Assembly (NCBI GenBank): GCA_963932145.1
Contig: OZ010573.1
Coordinates: 24,660,260-24,724,259 of the forward strand
DNA: 64,000 bases
Direction of reading: 5' to 3'
From: Acanthosepion lycidas
Taxonomy: Eukaryota > Mollusca > Cephalopoda > Sepiida > Sepiidae
In this document: positions 10,426 through 23,185 of the stretch, piece after piece
Numbering within the stretch: position 1 is the stretch's first letter
Layout: the number at the start of each line of letters is the position of its first letter
Notes under the pieces: model-generated
The model's input: the letters and a program-made list of their open reading frames with translations, nothing else
Told to the model about the DNA's origin: nothing
Database searches by the model: none
Program-made: the position numbers and the translations under genes

Positions 10426-11309
10426 CAAAAACTTACTTTCACTTAGGCCTTCATCTATAGCTTCCCTGAATAAAGTAACTATTGTATTTTGACGGAAAAC
10501 AAGACACTTTCAAAAATCGCTATATATCATATGTGAAAAGACAATGCTCCCAGTGGGCTAACTTTATCCCGGATGCCATAATTTTACCAAATACCGTCAC
10601 TTCGACTTAACTCTATTGCATAATAACATTATTTACTCAAGCAATATCCTTTTTTATTACCATCATCATAATGACCACTATAAAAGAAATTATCGTAACG
10701 AAATACCGACGACGTTCAACATATCCATCATAAGTTAATATGTCTCAACACACTTATTAAGCAGCTGATTTGATATGCACAACGTTTTGAACTTTTTAAA
10801 TAATGTATTTTTGTGGTCTGGTGAATATACCTAAATTTCTAATTTGGCCCAATAGGAAAAACGTTTGGACAACCATGGGTATCACCCCATGAAAAGCAGT
10901 AGAGCTACTAAGGGACATTATTATGATTTCTGGCTTTAAGTTCACTGTTCACCCGTACTACTAAAGTTCTTGCTTTTTATATACAGTAATGTTTTCTGTT
11001 ATAGCTGAAGTAATTTTTATATTACAATATAGCTGGCTTTAAACATTACTTGCTTAAATACTTTAAAAACATTTTCCTAAATATACACGTTTCAAATGGG
11101 GAATCTTTTATGTTTTTAAGGTGGAGCTTCTTGTGTAGAGCGTAAATTATTCCTAATAAACAGAGATAAGTGGATAAAAATATATTGGTAAATAGGTGTC
11201 TATGAGAAAACAATCAGGACGTTCAGAATGTAATCTTGGAAACAGAATAAATACGCGTATAAATGCAACAAACTATGTTTATTTGTAAAGAATATTAGCA
11301 TTTTTTTCT
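10426..11309. other. RFX6 intron, nothing recognised
   Basis: AT-rich sequence without a supported exon or repeat copy. Confidence 0.5.
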
Positions 11310-11825
11310 TTAATCAGTTCACCTCAAGCAAGGCCATAAAGCCACTAAAACGCAATAGAGAAAGAAAACAAAGAAAAATTGAGAGAGATGCCAGGATTTA
11401 AGGAGACAGTAGATGACAATTGACATTGCACTTACATTTTTGAAGGTCGTAGTTGACAGGGAAGCAAACAACCGAAAGAGAATCACAAGTTCGAGAAAAG
11501 AAACCATTAGCATAGAACTTACGTTTACACTTAGCAAGTTCAACTGTAAAATGATGAGACCTAGCTACCAATCTAATACTACGCTTAAATTCACGAAGTC
11601 GAGGTACGGAAGAAGAAAGCTCACTAGAACAATTGTCATGAAAATATAGAAAAGGCAGAGGGAAGCTACGTTACGACGCTAGGAAAGCGACCGAAGTTGA
11701 GATGCCAGATCAGGACCAATAACATTGCAGATTCTTCTTTGGATTCTTTGGGATCTCAGGATACATAGAGGTAGATGTGGCAACAATGTTTGATGCACGG
11801 ACGAATGGTAGAGCTATAATTTTTA
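11310..11825 (-). mobile_element. LINE family A, 5'-truncated 3' end
   Basis: On the minus strand it runs from ACCATTCGTCCGTGC (C-terminal RT-adjacent coding) through the C-terminal block to the tail TTTATGGCCTTGCTTGAGG near 11320. The frame is interrupted. It is a standard 5'-truncated insertion of the commonest LINE here. Confidence 0.75.
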
Positions 11826-11981
11826 CCAATGACAAAAGCCTATACAGCAAGTTACATTTTATTCGTTGCCAGTGATTCTGAGATTCGAGAGAAAAATTTA
11901 CATGAATTTTTAATTTCTCCCCTCGACAATCTAAAAGTGAGAAATCGCTTTTTGCATTTTACGAGCTCTAATTTCAGCAAA

Positions 11982-12062
11982 TGCTATCTACTAAAGTTAG
12001 CTTAATCTTTCACACGATTAAAAAAATCATGTGGGAAATTAAGCTAACTTTAGTTGATAGCA
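11982..12062. repeat. 81-bp palindrome (stem-loop)
   Basis: TGCTATCTACTAAAGTTAGC at 11982 pairs with its near-perfect complement ending at 12062. Pairing continues through TTAAT, TTTCNCAC and ATGATT, so almost the whole interval folds. It has no obvious target duplication and no coding capacity. Confidence 0.75.
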
Positions 12063-12628
12063 GACGAGTCTAAATCATTCAAAGCCGATACGTATTCAGA
12101 CCGGGAATGATTATAGCGGAAAAACAAACCTTTTTTGTGCTCAGCACAATGGCTAGAGAAAGATTGAAAGAGATATCAATGTCATAGGCTGGGGAGTTGT
12201 GTTGATTCGGCGGTGTGTGCTGATAGTGGAAAGAAAAAAAAAATCAGTACTTCGAATGAGTTTGATTCCTTTAAGGTTGAGAGATAAGACATCTTGAGTA
12301 CTTCCTACTGTATTGATAACAAAAACAAGCGATTGATTCATACAAAAGGTGTTTTTTTCTTTACACGACTACAAGAGGCACGAGTTCTAAATATATCAAC
12401 GATTGAAGAAAGAATTAACCCAAGTACTGGATTATATATTTACCTGATCTTACATTTATACAATATATGTATGTGTGATTGTATGTATGAGAGAGCAAAT
12501 TTGGGAGTAAATCGCAGTGAAAAAAAAAGTGTGTATAAGACATGAGATTTATTAGAAAAAGAGCAAGAGAACGAAAAAGAGAGAGAGGAGGACTTTCGGA
12601 GAACGTGAGAGAGGAGGGACACTTCCGG

Positions 12629-12660
12629 GGGGGGAGAGAGAGAGAGAGAGAGAGAGAGAC
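12629..12660 (+). repeat. G-run and (GA)n tract
   Basis: GGGGGGGG is followed by pure GA repeats, inside a longer purine-rich stretch (12545-12690). Confidence 0.9.
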
Positions 12661-12713
12661 TTTGGGAGAAGGAGTGAGAGTGAGTACACCATAAAGTGAA
12701 ACAATAGTCACGC

Positions 12714-13150
12714 TAATTGTTCTGATGAGTTTTTCTGTTTTTGTACACCGACGAATTTAAGCACAGTACTAGATTGGCAACTCGGTTTCATACTTTCACT
12801 CTTGAAATTTCTAGTTGTAACCGTGAGTTCTATGCTAATAGCATCTTCTGCAGTTCTCACCTGTGGATCTCCTCTTTCGGTTTCTTTGTCAAATAAGATC
12901 TTCAAAAATTTAAATGCAATGTTTATTGTCATCTTCAGTTTCCTTGAATCCTGTTTTTATTGTCTTCTCTGCTTCTTATTTAAAGGAAAGGCACAAGGAA
13001 GCTACATTACGGCGATGGGAAAGTGACTGAAGCAGAGATGCTATGTCACGACCGATAAGGTTTCAAATTCTTCCTTGGATTTTGTCAAGAATCTCTTGAC
13101 ACCAGTTCAGGTGTGGCAGCAATATTCGAAGTATGATCGAATAGTAAACT
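12714..13150. mobile_element. LINE family A copy with an internal inversion
   Basis: Bases 12714-12965 hold the C-terminal block in plus orientation (CTGATGAG... TTTAAGCACAGTACTAGATT). Bases 12982-13150 hold the segment that normally precedes that block, but on the minus strand (CTTCAGTCACTTTCCCATCG). In intact copies the two are collinear, so about 250 bp has been inverted in place. Confidence 0.65.
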
Positions 13151-13219
13151 TAGATTTGGGCGCCGATTATCATTCCGCACATCCCTGGACCCCGTCATCA
13201 ATTTGCCTCATACTGTATA

Positions 13220-13830
13220 TATTGATGCAGGTCTGTCTTGGACCAGTACTTGTTTTCCGTCCTCCTAGCAGCCTGGTGACGTGATTCCAAAGGAATCTCA
13301 CTGATCTTCAGACTAGTGGTTTATCAGACATATCTATAAGTGCACCATTCGTCTATGTTTAGAATATTGCTCCTTGATAAATCCCAAAGAAGACTCCGCA
13401 ATATTATCGGTCCTGATCTACCGACTCGGCTTCAGTCACTTTCCCACTGCGGTAGGGTTGTCTGTGTATATTCTACAAATAATTTCATGGTAGTCATTTG
13501 GATGAACTCTTCGCTCTGGTACCTATATTTTTTTAATTTAAGCGCAGTACTAGACTAGCACCAAGATCTCATCAATTTACAGTTGATTTGGCTAGATGTA
13601 GCAGTAAATTCTATAATAACAGTCTCTTTTCTCACACTTCTTGCTTGTGGAACTCTTCCGGTTCCATGCTTTCCAGCCAGCTTTAATCAGCAAAAATGTA
13701 AATGCAATGTCACTCGCTATCTACTGCCCTCCTGATTAATCTTTACTCTTTCCACTTATTATTATTTTATTATTTCTTTTCCAAATTCTTTTACACCCAG
13801 TAATTCTTTGTGTCTTAGCGGCTTTACAAG
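13220..13830 (+). mobile_element. LINE family A copy, internally deleted
   Basis: It opens with a remnant of the RT motif read as GVPQGS-LGPVL in better copies (LGPVLVF is still readable). It then jumps to the C-terminal coding region (ACTCGGCTTCAGTCACTTTC, TTTAAGCGCAGTACTAGACT) and ends in the TGTGTCTTAGCGGCTTTA tail. It is non-functional. Confidence 0.7.
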
Positions 13831-13954
13831 AAAAAAAAAGAAAAAAAAAGTTGTCACATTTCTATCATGCGGCTTCGGTTTACTCATGACAGAAGGTGCT
13901 CATATACTTTCCGGACATCATTGGACTCGGTCATCAATTTTTTCATATACACAC

Positions 13955-13985
13955 ACACACACACATACATGCATGCATACACTAT
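13955..13985. repeat. (CA)n/(CATG)n microsatellite
   Basis: CA repeats followed by ACATGCATGCATAC. Confidence 0.9.
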
Positions 13986-14430
13986 AACATCGTTAAACGG
14001 GAATGACTACCGCTGACAGGTTAACTTATACCTGATTTCTCTTACAGTGACTTGTGAATCCAACGAGAGACTTCCAAAGACTGCAAACTAAACCGTGTTT
14101 TCAGCCTGACAGGCGTCTCAGGTGGAGGATCATTATGGGTTTTCAAATATCTCGTGAGCCCAGACCGGCTTTGCAGACTTTGCTGCACACATCCCAGGTA
14201 AGCAGGTCTGCAATAACGAATTGAGCATAATCTGTTGACAGGTTGTCTGTATGACACCCGAGTTAGCTTTGGAGTACTGCGTTTTACAAGCATAAACAAC
14301 CTTAACAACAGCTGGGTCTGCTTTCTCTTCCTTTTGTCATTGATCAACTTATTGAGTTTGCATGGAGTGAGCGTCAACCTTTGTATATTTGTGTTCCTGT
14401 ACTACAATATAATAAATGTGTATAACATAT

Positions 14431-15182
<752 letters not shown>

Positions 15183-15224
15183 TAAATTGTCGGACTTTGT
15201 CCATTTCGTAATAATATAATATAA

Positions 15225-15478
15225 TATATGTCATTCGCATACTGGCCTGTTTCGCTGTATCACAGCTCATCAGTGCGACTAGAGAACCGTATGCTTCAAG
15301 CCAGACCCGATTTGGTATCAATCGGAGTTTCTACCTTTTCGGCAGAGAGGAAGACGAATTCTAGCTTATTTTTTTTTACGAATGTAAACAAACGCTAGAC
15401 AGCCAGAGTGCTCTATTCATTAATGAAGAGCGATGCTTTAGCGTTATACCAGCTCATACTTTTATTATCTATGAACCA
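15225..15478 (+). repeat. Dispersed repeat D, plus-orientation copy
   Basis: It contains CTGGCCTGTTTCGCTGTATC, CATCAGTGCGACTAGA, GAATGTAAACAAACGC and GAAGAGCGATGC. All of these recur, inverted, at 17105-17350. No coding capacity or family could be assigned. Confidence 0.7.
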
Positions 15479-17104
15479 TTAAGAACTATTTGTAGAGTGA
15501 AGCGAAATTTCTATGATCCCGCCAGTAATTAAATAATGATAAATTTAAGTAATGAATTTTTGAAATACAAAATTAAAAACAATAGTGAAAAGCAAACTCT
15601 TGTTACTATAGATTGTACAGGCGGTAGAAAAGAATATATTATAAACCATGTTCTAGATTTGCTAGTTTATTAGACGAACGTTACAACGACCCCCCCAAAT
15701 CCAAATATTAAACTATACTATATGGATAACGAACAAGGTGCGAGATGAAAGGGGAAAGTGAAACGAACGAAGAGGGTAAACAGGGGGTAAAAGGGGAAGG
15801 ATCGAGGCGGCTAGACATAAGGCAAAATGAGAACGAAAGAGGCGATAGAACAGAATGGTAAGCATAACGAACGAGAACAAAGGTTATATCCTTCTTTTTA
15901 GGATGATAAAAATAATTGTTAAGTCGTGCAATATATGTCTTATTAATTATTTTTTATCTAAATACATACTTTTCGAAGTTACTTTTGTACTTCATATTTT
16001 AAATTTATTCAGACTTTTTTTAAACGTACTCAGTCCAACTATCCAAGGTGCAGAGACTTGGTACCCGATATGCACATATATGAATATTATCACACGATCA
16101 TAGAACATCTACATCCATATAAACAACCGTCCACACATACACGCAATCAAACAGTCTGATTTCCGTGCACATACACGGACAATGCATATTAATCTCTAGT
16201 GACAGGAAAGTAATGCAGATTGTAATCTCATAATCCATTGATTAAAATAACGACCAGGCAAACAGAACGGCCACCCGGGGTATGTTAGGATTAGTGATCT
16301 GGCTAAACTCAATGACTCACCAATGTAAAATTATTTCACTAACGTTGCGCAGGTACCTTGCATTAAAAGAAGATGAACATTAAAAAACAACAAAAAGAAC
16401 GCAACATTCAAAAAAAAAAAAAAAAAAATACAGAAACAATTACTCCCTTCCCCCCCAAACACCAGACCCCCCCCCAATCATATTCTTACCCATTTCTAAG
16501 TTATCGTTTCCCATCAAGTCTTCTTCATAGGCGTATACGTTTTGCCCCTCTAACCCAAGAAATTTTCACTGAATCGAAGTGGGGTAAAATGAAGACGTAA
16601 TCCGAAGAGTTTCGTGAGATTTTTGCTACGATTGACACAGTGGTAATAGTTGTAGAAAAGTATGACTTGAATTTTGAAAAGGGAAGTTGAAGGCTGATTT
16701 GCAGGATGTAAGAGAGAGAAAAAGCGAAGCTAAGTATATGAGAAGCTTATTTGAAATTTCTACATCAGCAGATAAAGAATTCAAACATCTACACAAGCGG
16801 AGATAGGAGGGGGTTTCTTTGGGGGGGGTTGGGAATGCTTAAAATTCTTCGTTCACATAATAGTAACTGCTTCTTCATTTTACACCATTTCGTATAGTAA
16901 GGGGGATATCTGTACTAATGTAAGTTTTCCATAAAAAAGAAGTGACGCAAAGCGAAATTACGAAAAAGTAGGGTGTGGTACCCGTATATATGTTTGCTGC
17001 CTCGATGTAGAGTAATGGTTTACAAGCTTGTCTGATAAATCATTGCTGCCGTAGAATGAATTAACGTTCTCGAAAATCTTTCGGTTGAGCACTGTTGAGA
17101 GATG
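15479..17104. other. RFX6 intron, no gene or repeat copy recognised
   Basis: It contains C and G homopolymer runs (15690, 16451-16477, 16823) and a poly(A) run near 16411-16428. The short open frames lack splice context or any recognisable motif. Confidence 0.5.
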
Positions 17105-17350
17105 GGCGAATTCTATAAACAGCAGCTGTCAGCGCTAATGCATCGCTCTTCAACAATGAATAGAACACACTGGTTGTCAGGCGTTTGTTTACATTCGTAA
17201 AAACAATACGCTAGAATTTGTCTCTCTGCCGAAGCACTGATAGACTCCGACTGATACTAAATCAGCATTTGAAGCATTCGGTTGTCTAGTCGCACTGATG
17301 AACTGTGATACATCGAAACAGGCCTGTATGCGAATGATATTATAAATACA
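17105..17350 (-). repeat. Dispersed repeat D, inverted copy
   Basis: Complement of 15225-15478 at moderate divergence: GATACATCGAAACAGGCC, GTCTAGTCGCACTGATG and GCGTTTGTTTACATTC. The two copies are about 1.6 kb apart and could form a hairpin in a transcript. Confidence 0.7.
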
Positions 17351-17883
17351 GAATAGAGTGAACTGTGACTTAAAAAAAGAATAGAGTACAATCTGAATTT
17401 TAAACTAGCTTTAAGGCCACAGAAGGTGGTCGTTAAGCTCGATGACAAGTCTTTCTATTTACAGAATTATTTACCAATAAACAATAAGGGGTGACTACTC
17501 TGTCATTAGCTAAACTCTAAATATATTTAAAATTAAAATTTAGATTTAGTTGTATATCTATTAATCACAATTCAGTTTTTAAAATTATCTTTGGCAAACA
17601 TTGCTTAAAATTTTAAAAAAATAAATAAAAAATAAACTGCGGAAATGTTCATGATAAAAGAGGAAGAAAATAAAAATAGTAATAATAAAAATGAAAACTT
17701 TAATAATATTATTTTTGCATAAAATAATAACAGTGAAATAATATATTTACTTTGAAATCTTTTATTTCTACATAAAAAATATGCAGCAATCAGTAATAGT
17801 TTTCTTTTTTCCTTTCAATATCGAAATAATTTCTTTTCAGTTTTTTAACAGATAAACATACATGCACAAATCGGATTAAGCTT

Positions 17884-18150
17884 ACGGCCTTATAGGGTTG
17901 AAACACCGGTTCCCACACGATCACTGATAATGGCTCGGAATTGTTAATTGAAGTGCCGAGTTCCAATTCCCGTTGGGTTCATTATATTTACTTATACGCG
18001 AATACACTTGGGAAAGGTATGAATCCACCTCTCCCAGCTACGGGTTATTTAGTAAAACTCATTATCTCCAAAAGAATTCTTACAACCATAAAATATTTTC
18101 TGACTTTAAATAATCTGCAATGGGTTGATAAATTGTGGAAAAAGGAAACA
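17884..18150 (+). mobile_element. 5S/tRNA composite SINE with internally deleted 5S head
   Basis: It starts with the 5S piece GTTGAAACACCGGTTCCCAC and CGATCACTGA. It then jumps straight into the tRNA-like part at TAATGGCTCGGAATTG, losing the rest of 5S and the A-box region. The remainder matches the 8.7-9.05 kb copy: GTTCCAATTCCCGTTGGG, CTTGGGAAAGGTATGAATCC, then TTTAAATAATCTGCAATGGG and TTGATAAAT. Confidence 0.8.
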
Positions 18151-19528
18151 ATAAATATCGAGTAGAGTGCGAATAAAGTTCCTACATTACTTCTATTAAT
18201 AAGTTGTAAACAGGTTTTGAAATTTATTTATTCTAGCAGTATGGTCTAACAGAAATCTGGCTATCTGATCATTGTAGTATAGATACTTAAAAAAAAATGT
18301 TTACTTATGTTTATGGTACAAAGCAGTGAAATATACTTTTTCAGAAATAAAAAAAAAACTAACATATCTGAATCGAACTTAGAGAAAAAAATTACTCGTT
18401 AAACTTGTTTGTCATAACAGTCCATTGTCTAATTATCGGTCGTACCGGTAAGAGCATGGAAATCAATTTTACATTTCGTAAAATTGATTTAAATATAGTC
18501 TACTCTGAGAAATAGTGTGAATCCCGATGACCGTTTATATATTTGTGCGAATAATTTGAAAAGTTTTAGCTTTCGTAAAAGATCAAGTTTTGTTAGTTGT
18601 GGATACTGCCATCTTTATCTTGGTCTAAAAAGAGAAAATCTTTCTGGTACACCAAGAAGAATTATACAATTTAACAGCCAAGTAGCAATAAAGCTATTCA
18701 CATGTACAAATTTGTACTGCCATTTGCTGATCTTCACTGTTAATCTGTTCCGTAACATGGTAGTTTTGAAATAGCGAAATTTACTGAAAACGTCGATGGA
18801 TAGTGTAGCAGCATGTTGTCCGGTCTCAGAGTTATACGGCTATGAGATTTTATAAGCAAATGTACTTAAATTTTACTAAATCATAAACCACACCATTACT
18901 GACGTCAATGTGGTTGAAGTCATTTAAAAAAAAAAAGACAAAAATGTAAGATTAAATAAAAAACAGTTATTTTATACTGTAATCACTAGTTTAGATACGT
19001 TGAAATGTATTTTCTATTTATTTCAATCAAACAAATTTAATTTTTGTACAAAAATGACGCAATCTGAATACAGATTAAAATCCGAAGTTGCTTATTAACC
19101 ACACCACCACAAAAAAACCTTTACTTATGGCGTTTAAACTCAGAATATGTAAACGATTAAGTTTCATGTCGATTTAAGAACAAAAACTTAAAACTTGTTA
19201 CAAATAAAAAAACAAACAAACAAAAAACAATGAAAATTTATGTGTGATTTTAATCTATTAGAACCAAATGTTCTCTTGTTTTTTTTTATCTATCAAGATC
19301 TATATCTTGCAGTCACAAAAATGGTTGTTATGGATCTTACAGACATAATAACATCCATACCAATCACAGATAAAATAGTTTGAACAATCAAAGCATATTG
19401 GTAATTCCTGGTCTCAAAGATCAAGCAAAATTATTCTGATCATTTCTTCGAATGAATGAAATAAATCGATTTAAGTAATTTGAATAGTGCTGTATTTCTT
19501 CTAATACAGTCGAATATAAATCTTTCTA
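18151..19528. other. RFX6 intron, nothing recognised
   Basis: AT-rich DNA with several A runs. An 85-codon frame at 18517-18774 has no splice context or family resemblance that I can see. Confidence 0.5.
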
Positions 19529-19608
19529 TTAGGTTAGTGCAAAAATAATGTCGTTTTCTCACATAGTAACATATGTGAGAAAACGACATTATTTTTGCAC
19601 CAACCTAA
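19529..19608. mobile_element. MADE1-like mariner MITE (80-bp form)
   Basis: TA-flanked palindrome starting TTAGGTTAGTGCAAAAATAA and ending in the complementary CACCAACCTAA. It is exactly 80 bp, the length known for primate MADE1. It lacks the GACGTAATAATG block of the three 102-bp copies and has a different loop (CTCACATAGTAACATATGTG). Confidence 0.85.
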
Positions 19609-20775
19609 TAGTTTTAAGTCCTAACCTTCCCCACCTCTGGAAGTTTCTTCACGCACAAAATTATTAGTTCTTGTAGAGTATTTTATATCAAAACGACAGG
19701 ATAATAAAACCAAAAAGCAATGAGTGTCTATTTTCGTGAAAATCTAGGGACTTTTCCTCTTAAAAAGTTCGAAATAAATCAAGTGTTCGGTACTGATATC
19801 AAAATTAGTTATTCAGCGCTTATTTGAATCTATATAAAAGTATTTACTAAGTTTAACTTCATCTGGTACAAGGCAGCGTGGAGCACCTCGAGAGAATCAA
19901 ACACTACACAGAAGTAATAGTCTGGATGATCGTTCTCTAACCATTACTTGCCAAAGATTTACTTGTACTATCAAAAATAATATCTACGTAAATTTGCATT
20001 GGTTATATTTTATACAGAAGTAAACTAATATTTTTATATTTACAAATAACTTTATTATCGCATGCAAAATAGAATTCTGCCTCGCAAATCATTAAGAGTA
20101 ACAATTTTCAAAGAGATCTTACACAAAACAAAAAAGAAATGAAAAGCAGTTTATTGGCATTTTATCTCAGTTTAATGAGATATTGCGTTATTATGATAAC
20201 ACGTAGCACATTTGTTTACTGGCATGGAACATTGTCTTTTGTTACTGTAACAATTGGGTATCTTATTAGCAAGTAAGAGTGATCATATTGCAGGACGGAG
20301 AAATATATAAAGTATTATTTTGTTTTATGTTTTTGGTTCTATACAAATAGAGAATACTAATAGTTAACTTAAAGAGAGAAGAAATGCGGAATTATACGAG
20401 ATCAATGGAAGTTTATTTACAAATTAAAACGGGTCTTCAAACTCGCGCCATTAATTTCAGCATGACGTCTGCTGTCTTGTACTCCATCTTTATTTCCTCA
20501 AACATGTCACCCAACGAAAAAATGATAACGAATTTTGTAAACAGTTTTAGTGAAATTTATTTGAAAATACTTGCACGACCAGGAATCAAATGATTCGATC
20601 TGATTTTTCGAGCTTTATTTTTCAAAGACAGGAAATAAACTGAACGAGAAATTAAAGAATTACAGTCGCTCAAACAGTTTATTCAAATAACCCATTAATC
20701 CTATTGTATACTGACGCGACACAGTGTGCATGAAATATATATTTGAAAATTTTTAAAGGAAGACTAAACACGGTT
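19609..20775. other. RFX6 intron, nothing recognised
   Basis: No gene-like or repeat-like signal found. A 69-codon frame at 20384 lacks splice signals and any recognisable domain. Confidence 0.5.
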
Positions 20776-20797
20776 ATATATATATATATATATATAC
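20776..20797. repeat. (TA)n microsatellite
   Basis: A pure TA tract immediately before a LINE fragment. Confidence 0.95.
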
Positions 20798-21027
20798 ACT
20801 AAGCAAGGCAATAATACCACTAGAACGCTGGTGGTTAAAGGGAGCGAAAATGAAAGAGAACGAGAAGACGGAAAACGAGGACGATTGAGGAAAGTGAAAG
20901 GAACAGGGTTAAAAAAAGACAGAAGATGGCGACTGATGGGAGGAAAGTGCGAGAAAAGAAACTGTTAGAGTAGAAGTAGAGGTAGTATCTAGCATTCAAT
21001 AGTAAGACGGTGAGACCTAGTTGTGTG
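20797..21027 (-). mobile_element. LINE family A 3'-end fragment
   Basis: CACTAAGCAAGGCAATAATACC is the complement of the family tail, and the C-terminal block follows out of frame. It ends at GTGAGACCTAGTTG next to a short GT repeat. Confidence 0.65.
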
Positions 21028-21061
21028 TGTGTGTATATATATAATTTTTACTTATGAAAAA

Positions 21062-21512
21062 AAATTTCCTTAGACACAAAGGAAAGATTACTGAACTGTT
21101 ACGTAATATCACTTCTTCTGTATTGCAGAAGAGACTTGAAACAGAAGAAAGGCGGTTGATATTGAGAATACCATGGACAGAACACGTGAGCAAGGATGAA
21201 GTTTTAGAGAAAATGTAAACAAAAAGGACACTTAACTTACAGACTGCGTCAGATAGAGACTGTTGAAGTTTCTAGGAAACAAAGAGGAAAGAAGGCTTGG
21301 AAAACTTGTTACTCACAGGTCATATTGAAGACAAGAGAGATAGAGGAAAACAACACATAACCTACCTAGAGAGCTTGAATAAATGCATGGTGGAACAAGA
21401 TTTAGGAGAGATAAAATAAATACAAAATTTATTAAGAGCTACAAAGGACAGGAAATTGAGGAGAGCCATGATCGCCTACGCCTTGAAGAGACACGGCACC
21501 TAGAGAAAGAAG
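21062..21512 (+). mobile_element. RTE-like LINE, C-terminal fragment
   Basis: In broken frames it reads like the end of the 48.9-kb element: LRIPWTEHVSKDEVLEKM, then TYLESLNKCMVEQDLGE, and finally IAYALKRHGT. It keeps only the region downstream of the RT core and carries several frameshifts. Confidence 0.7.
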
Positions 21513-21886
21513 ACAAATATTGATTGTGTATTTTACACAATTTCTGCAGTATTAAAGATTTTACAAGTATATTAGTGTAACTGTCGCGAAAGGTAGTATA
21601 AATGGAATATAAACTATGAAATAAACCTTGTCAGTGAAATTAGGTGGTCTGTTAGGCAGTCATCAATGGCTGTGCGAGCACGAAGTCACAAGTCATTGTG
21701 ACTGGCCTTGTCTAAACTAGTGATCACGCCAGATTATGCGCTCTCTCCCAGAAACTGTAACTAAATATCCGCTCAGCATAGTTGTAGTATAAGCAACAGG
21801 TTGAATGTGTGGATGCTGAAGAAGCAAATTTGCCTGAACAGGTGTCTGCAAAGCGGATTAGCAAACCACCCTAGCTGACGAGTATA

Positions 21887-22135
21887 CTAGGAAAGGAGCA
21901 GCCGGCCATATAGACTATGAAACCAGCGGGCCGAGTTGAGATTTCTGCCTAGCTTGTCGCGTTTGCTTTCGAAGTAATGTTCTTGGGAAAGACATAAATC
22001 CATCTCCCACCAAAAGCGATAGGTTAAATAGCAGAATATAATGGGTTTTGTAGCCATGAGTCTAGGAGAAGACTGCTCTTGCTTCCCAACCGTGAAGAAA
22101 ACAACGAGAAACGACCCAACCAACTTACCCAACCT
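21887..22135 (-). mobile_element. tRNA-derived SINE copy, diverged
   Basis: On the minus strand it shows the core in altered form (TTTAACCTATCGCTTTTGG, TGGATTTATGTCTTTCCCAA). The order of parts is unclear. The 81-codon frame is incidental. Confidence 0.4.
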
Positions 22136-22164
22136 AGATTAGTTGCAATTTAAAGCTCACGAAA

Positions 22165-22330
22165 TCAGTCTATGCTGCTATTTAACCTATAGGTTAGGGG
22201 TAGGTGGTATTTATGCTTTTTCTAAATGTTTATTAGTTCGAAAATGAACACAACAGAAAAGGTTGAAATTTGAACTCGATTCGCCGATTATACTTCCCGC
22301 GCCGATAACCGTTACGATATCCATAAATTC
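22165..22330 (-). mobile_element. tRNA-derived SINE copy, diverged
   Basis: On the minus strand it has a GAACTCGATTCGCCG-region complement and a tail ending CTATTTAACC. The core words are degraded. It sits next to the similar fragment at 21.9-22.1 kb. Confidence 0.4.
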
Positions 22331-22505
22331 TTGCTCACAATAGTGTTTATAGTTTTGGAATTGTTAAATAGTCAATATTCGAATTATATTACCTTTTTGG
22401 CAGAAAAGCAGGTAGCGGTTGCATTCATATACTTGTAAATTCCTTAATATTACAAAAATTGTGTGAAATCTGAGATGACAATCAATACCACCACTAGTTC
22501 TCTCA

Positions 22506-22507
<2 letters not shown>

Positions 22508-22548
<41 letters not shown>

Positions 22549-22562
22549 GTGTGTGTGTGTGT
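22508..22562. repeat. (TA)n(TG)n microsatellite
   Basis: A TA tract followed by a GT tract. Confidence 0.95.
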
Positions 22563-22860
22563 GATAAAATATAGTTTTACGGTATGTTATATTTATGTGT
22601 TAAAATGCTCAATATCAGGCCTGACGATTACGTTCATTATGGAACAGACTGTCGCCCCTGGGTATTGATTTCAATGCCCACTTATATATGATAAAAATAT
22701 AGTTTCAAGGTATGCTATATTTATCGGTTAAAGTGCTCAGTATCATGGATAGAGCGTATGTAAATATAAATGTTGACATTGAAGTCAATACTTTACAGCG
22801 ACAGTCTGTTTCATGCTTAAACGTAATCGTTAGGCCATGTGCGTTCGACTATTTATGTAT
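22563..22860. repeat. Dispersed repeat E with internal direct and inverted copies
   Basis: AAATATAGTTTTACGGTATG and TGCTCAATATCA recur as a direct repeat at 22688-22745. GATTACGTTCATTATGG through AGACTGTCGCCCC is complementary to the segment ending at 22832 (GCGACAGTCTGTTTCATGC). A single-copy relative lies at 41262-41420. The family is unknown. Confidence 0.65.
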
Positions 22861-23114
22861 ATTATTCGGTAATAAATAATGAATAAATAATTTAATTTAA
22901 ACAGCACTGTAAAATAGCCACATAACTGCATCCGAATCCACAATTATTTCCTCTCAATAGCCCTTAGAATAATTCAAAACATAGATATTACCGCCCACCC
23001 ATAATACACCACTAGTCAGCATATATATATATATATATATAACTACAATGTTGGTCTATTTAAGAGTCAACCGATATGAATCCAAAATGTTATAATATTG
23101 ATTTCTTATTTTAC

Positions 23115-23185
23115 AATAATCTCAACCAGTAACCCTGTACCTTGAGTGGCCGTTGGGCCTTGTATCGGATAAAAAATATAAAAAC
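23115..23185 (+). mobile_element. LINE family B 3' tail
   Basis: It contains CAGTAACCCTGTACCTTGAG, GGGCCTTGTATCGGAT and AAAAATATAAAA, shared with 36541-36605 and 39385-39435. It lies about 160 bp left of an RFX6 exon. Confidence 0.55.
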
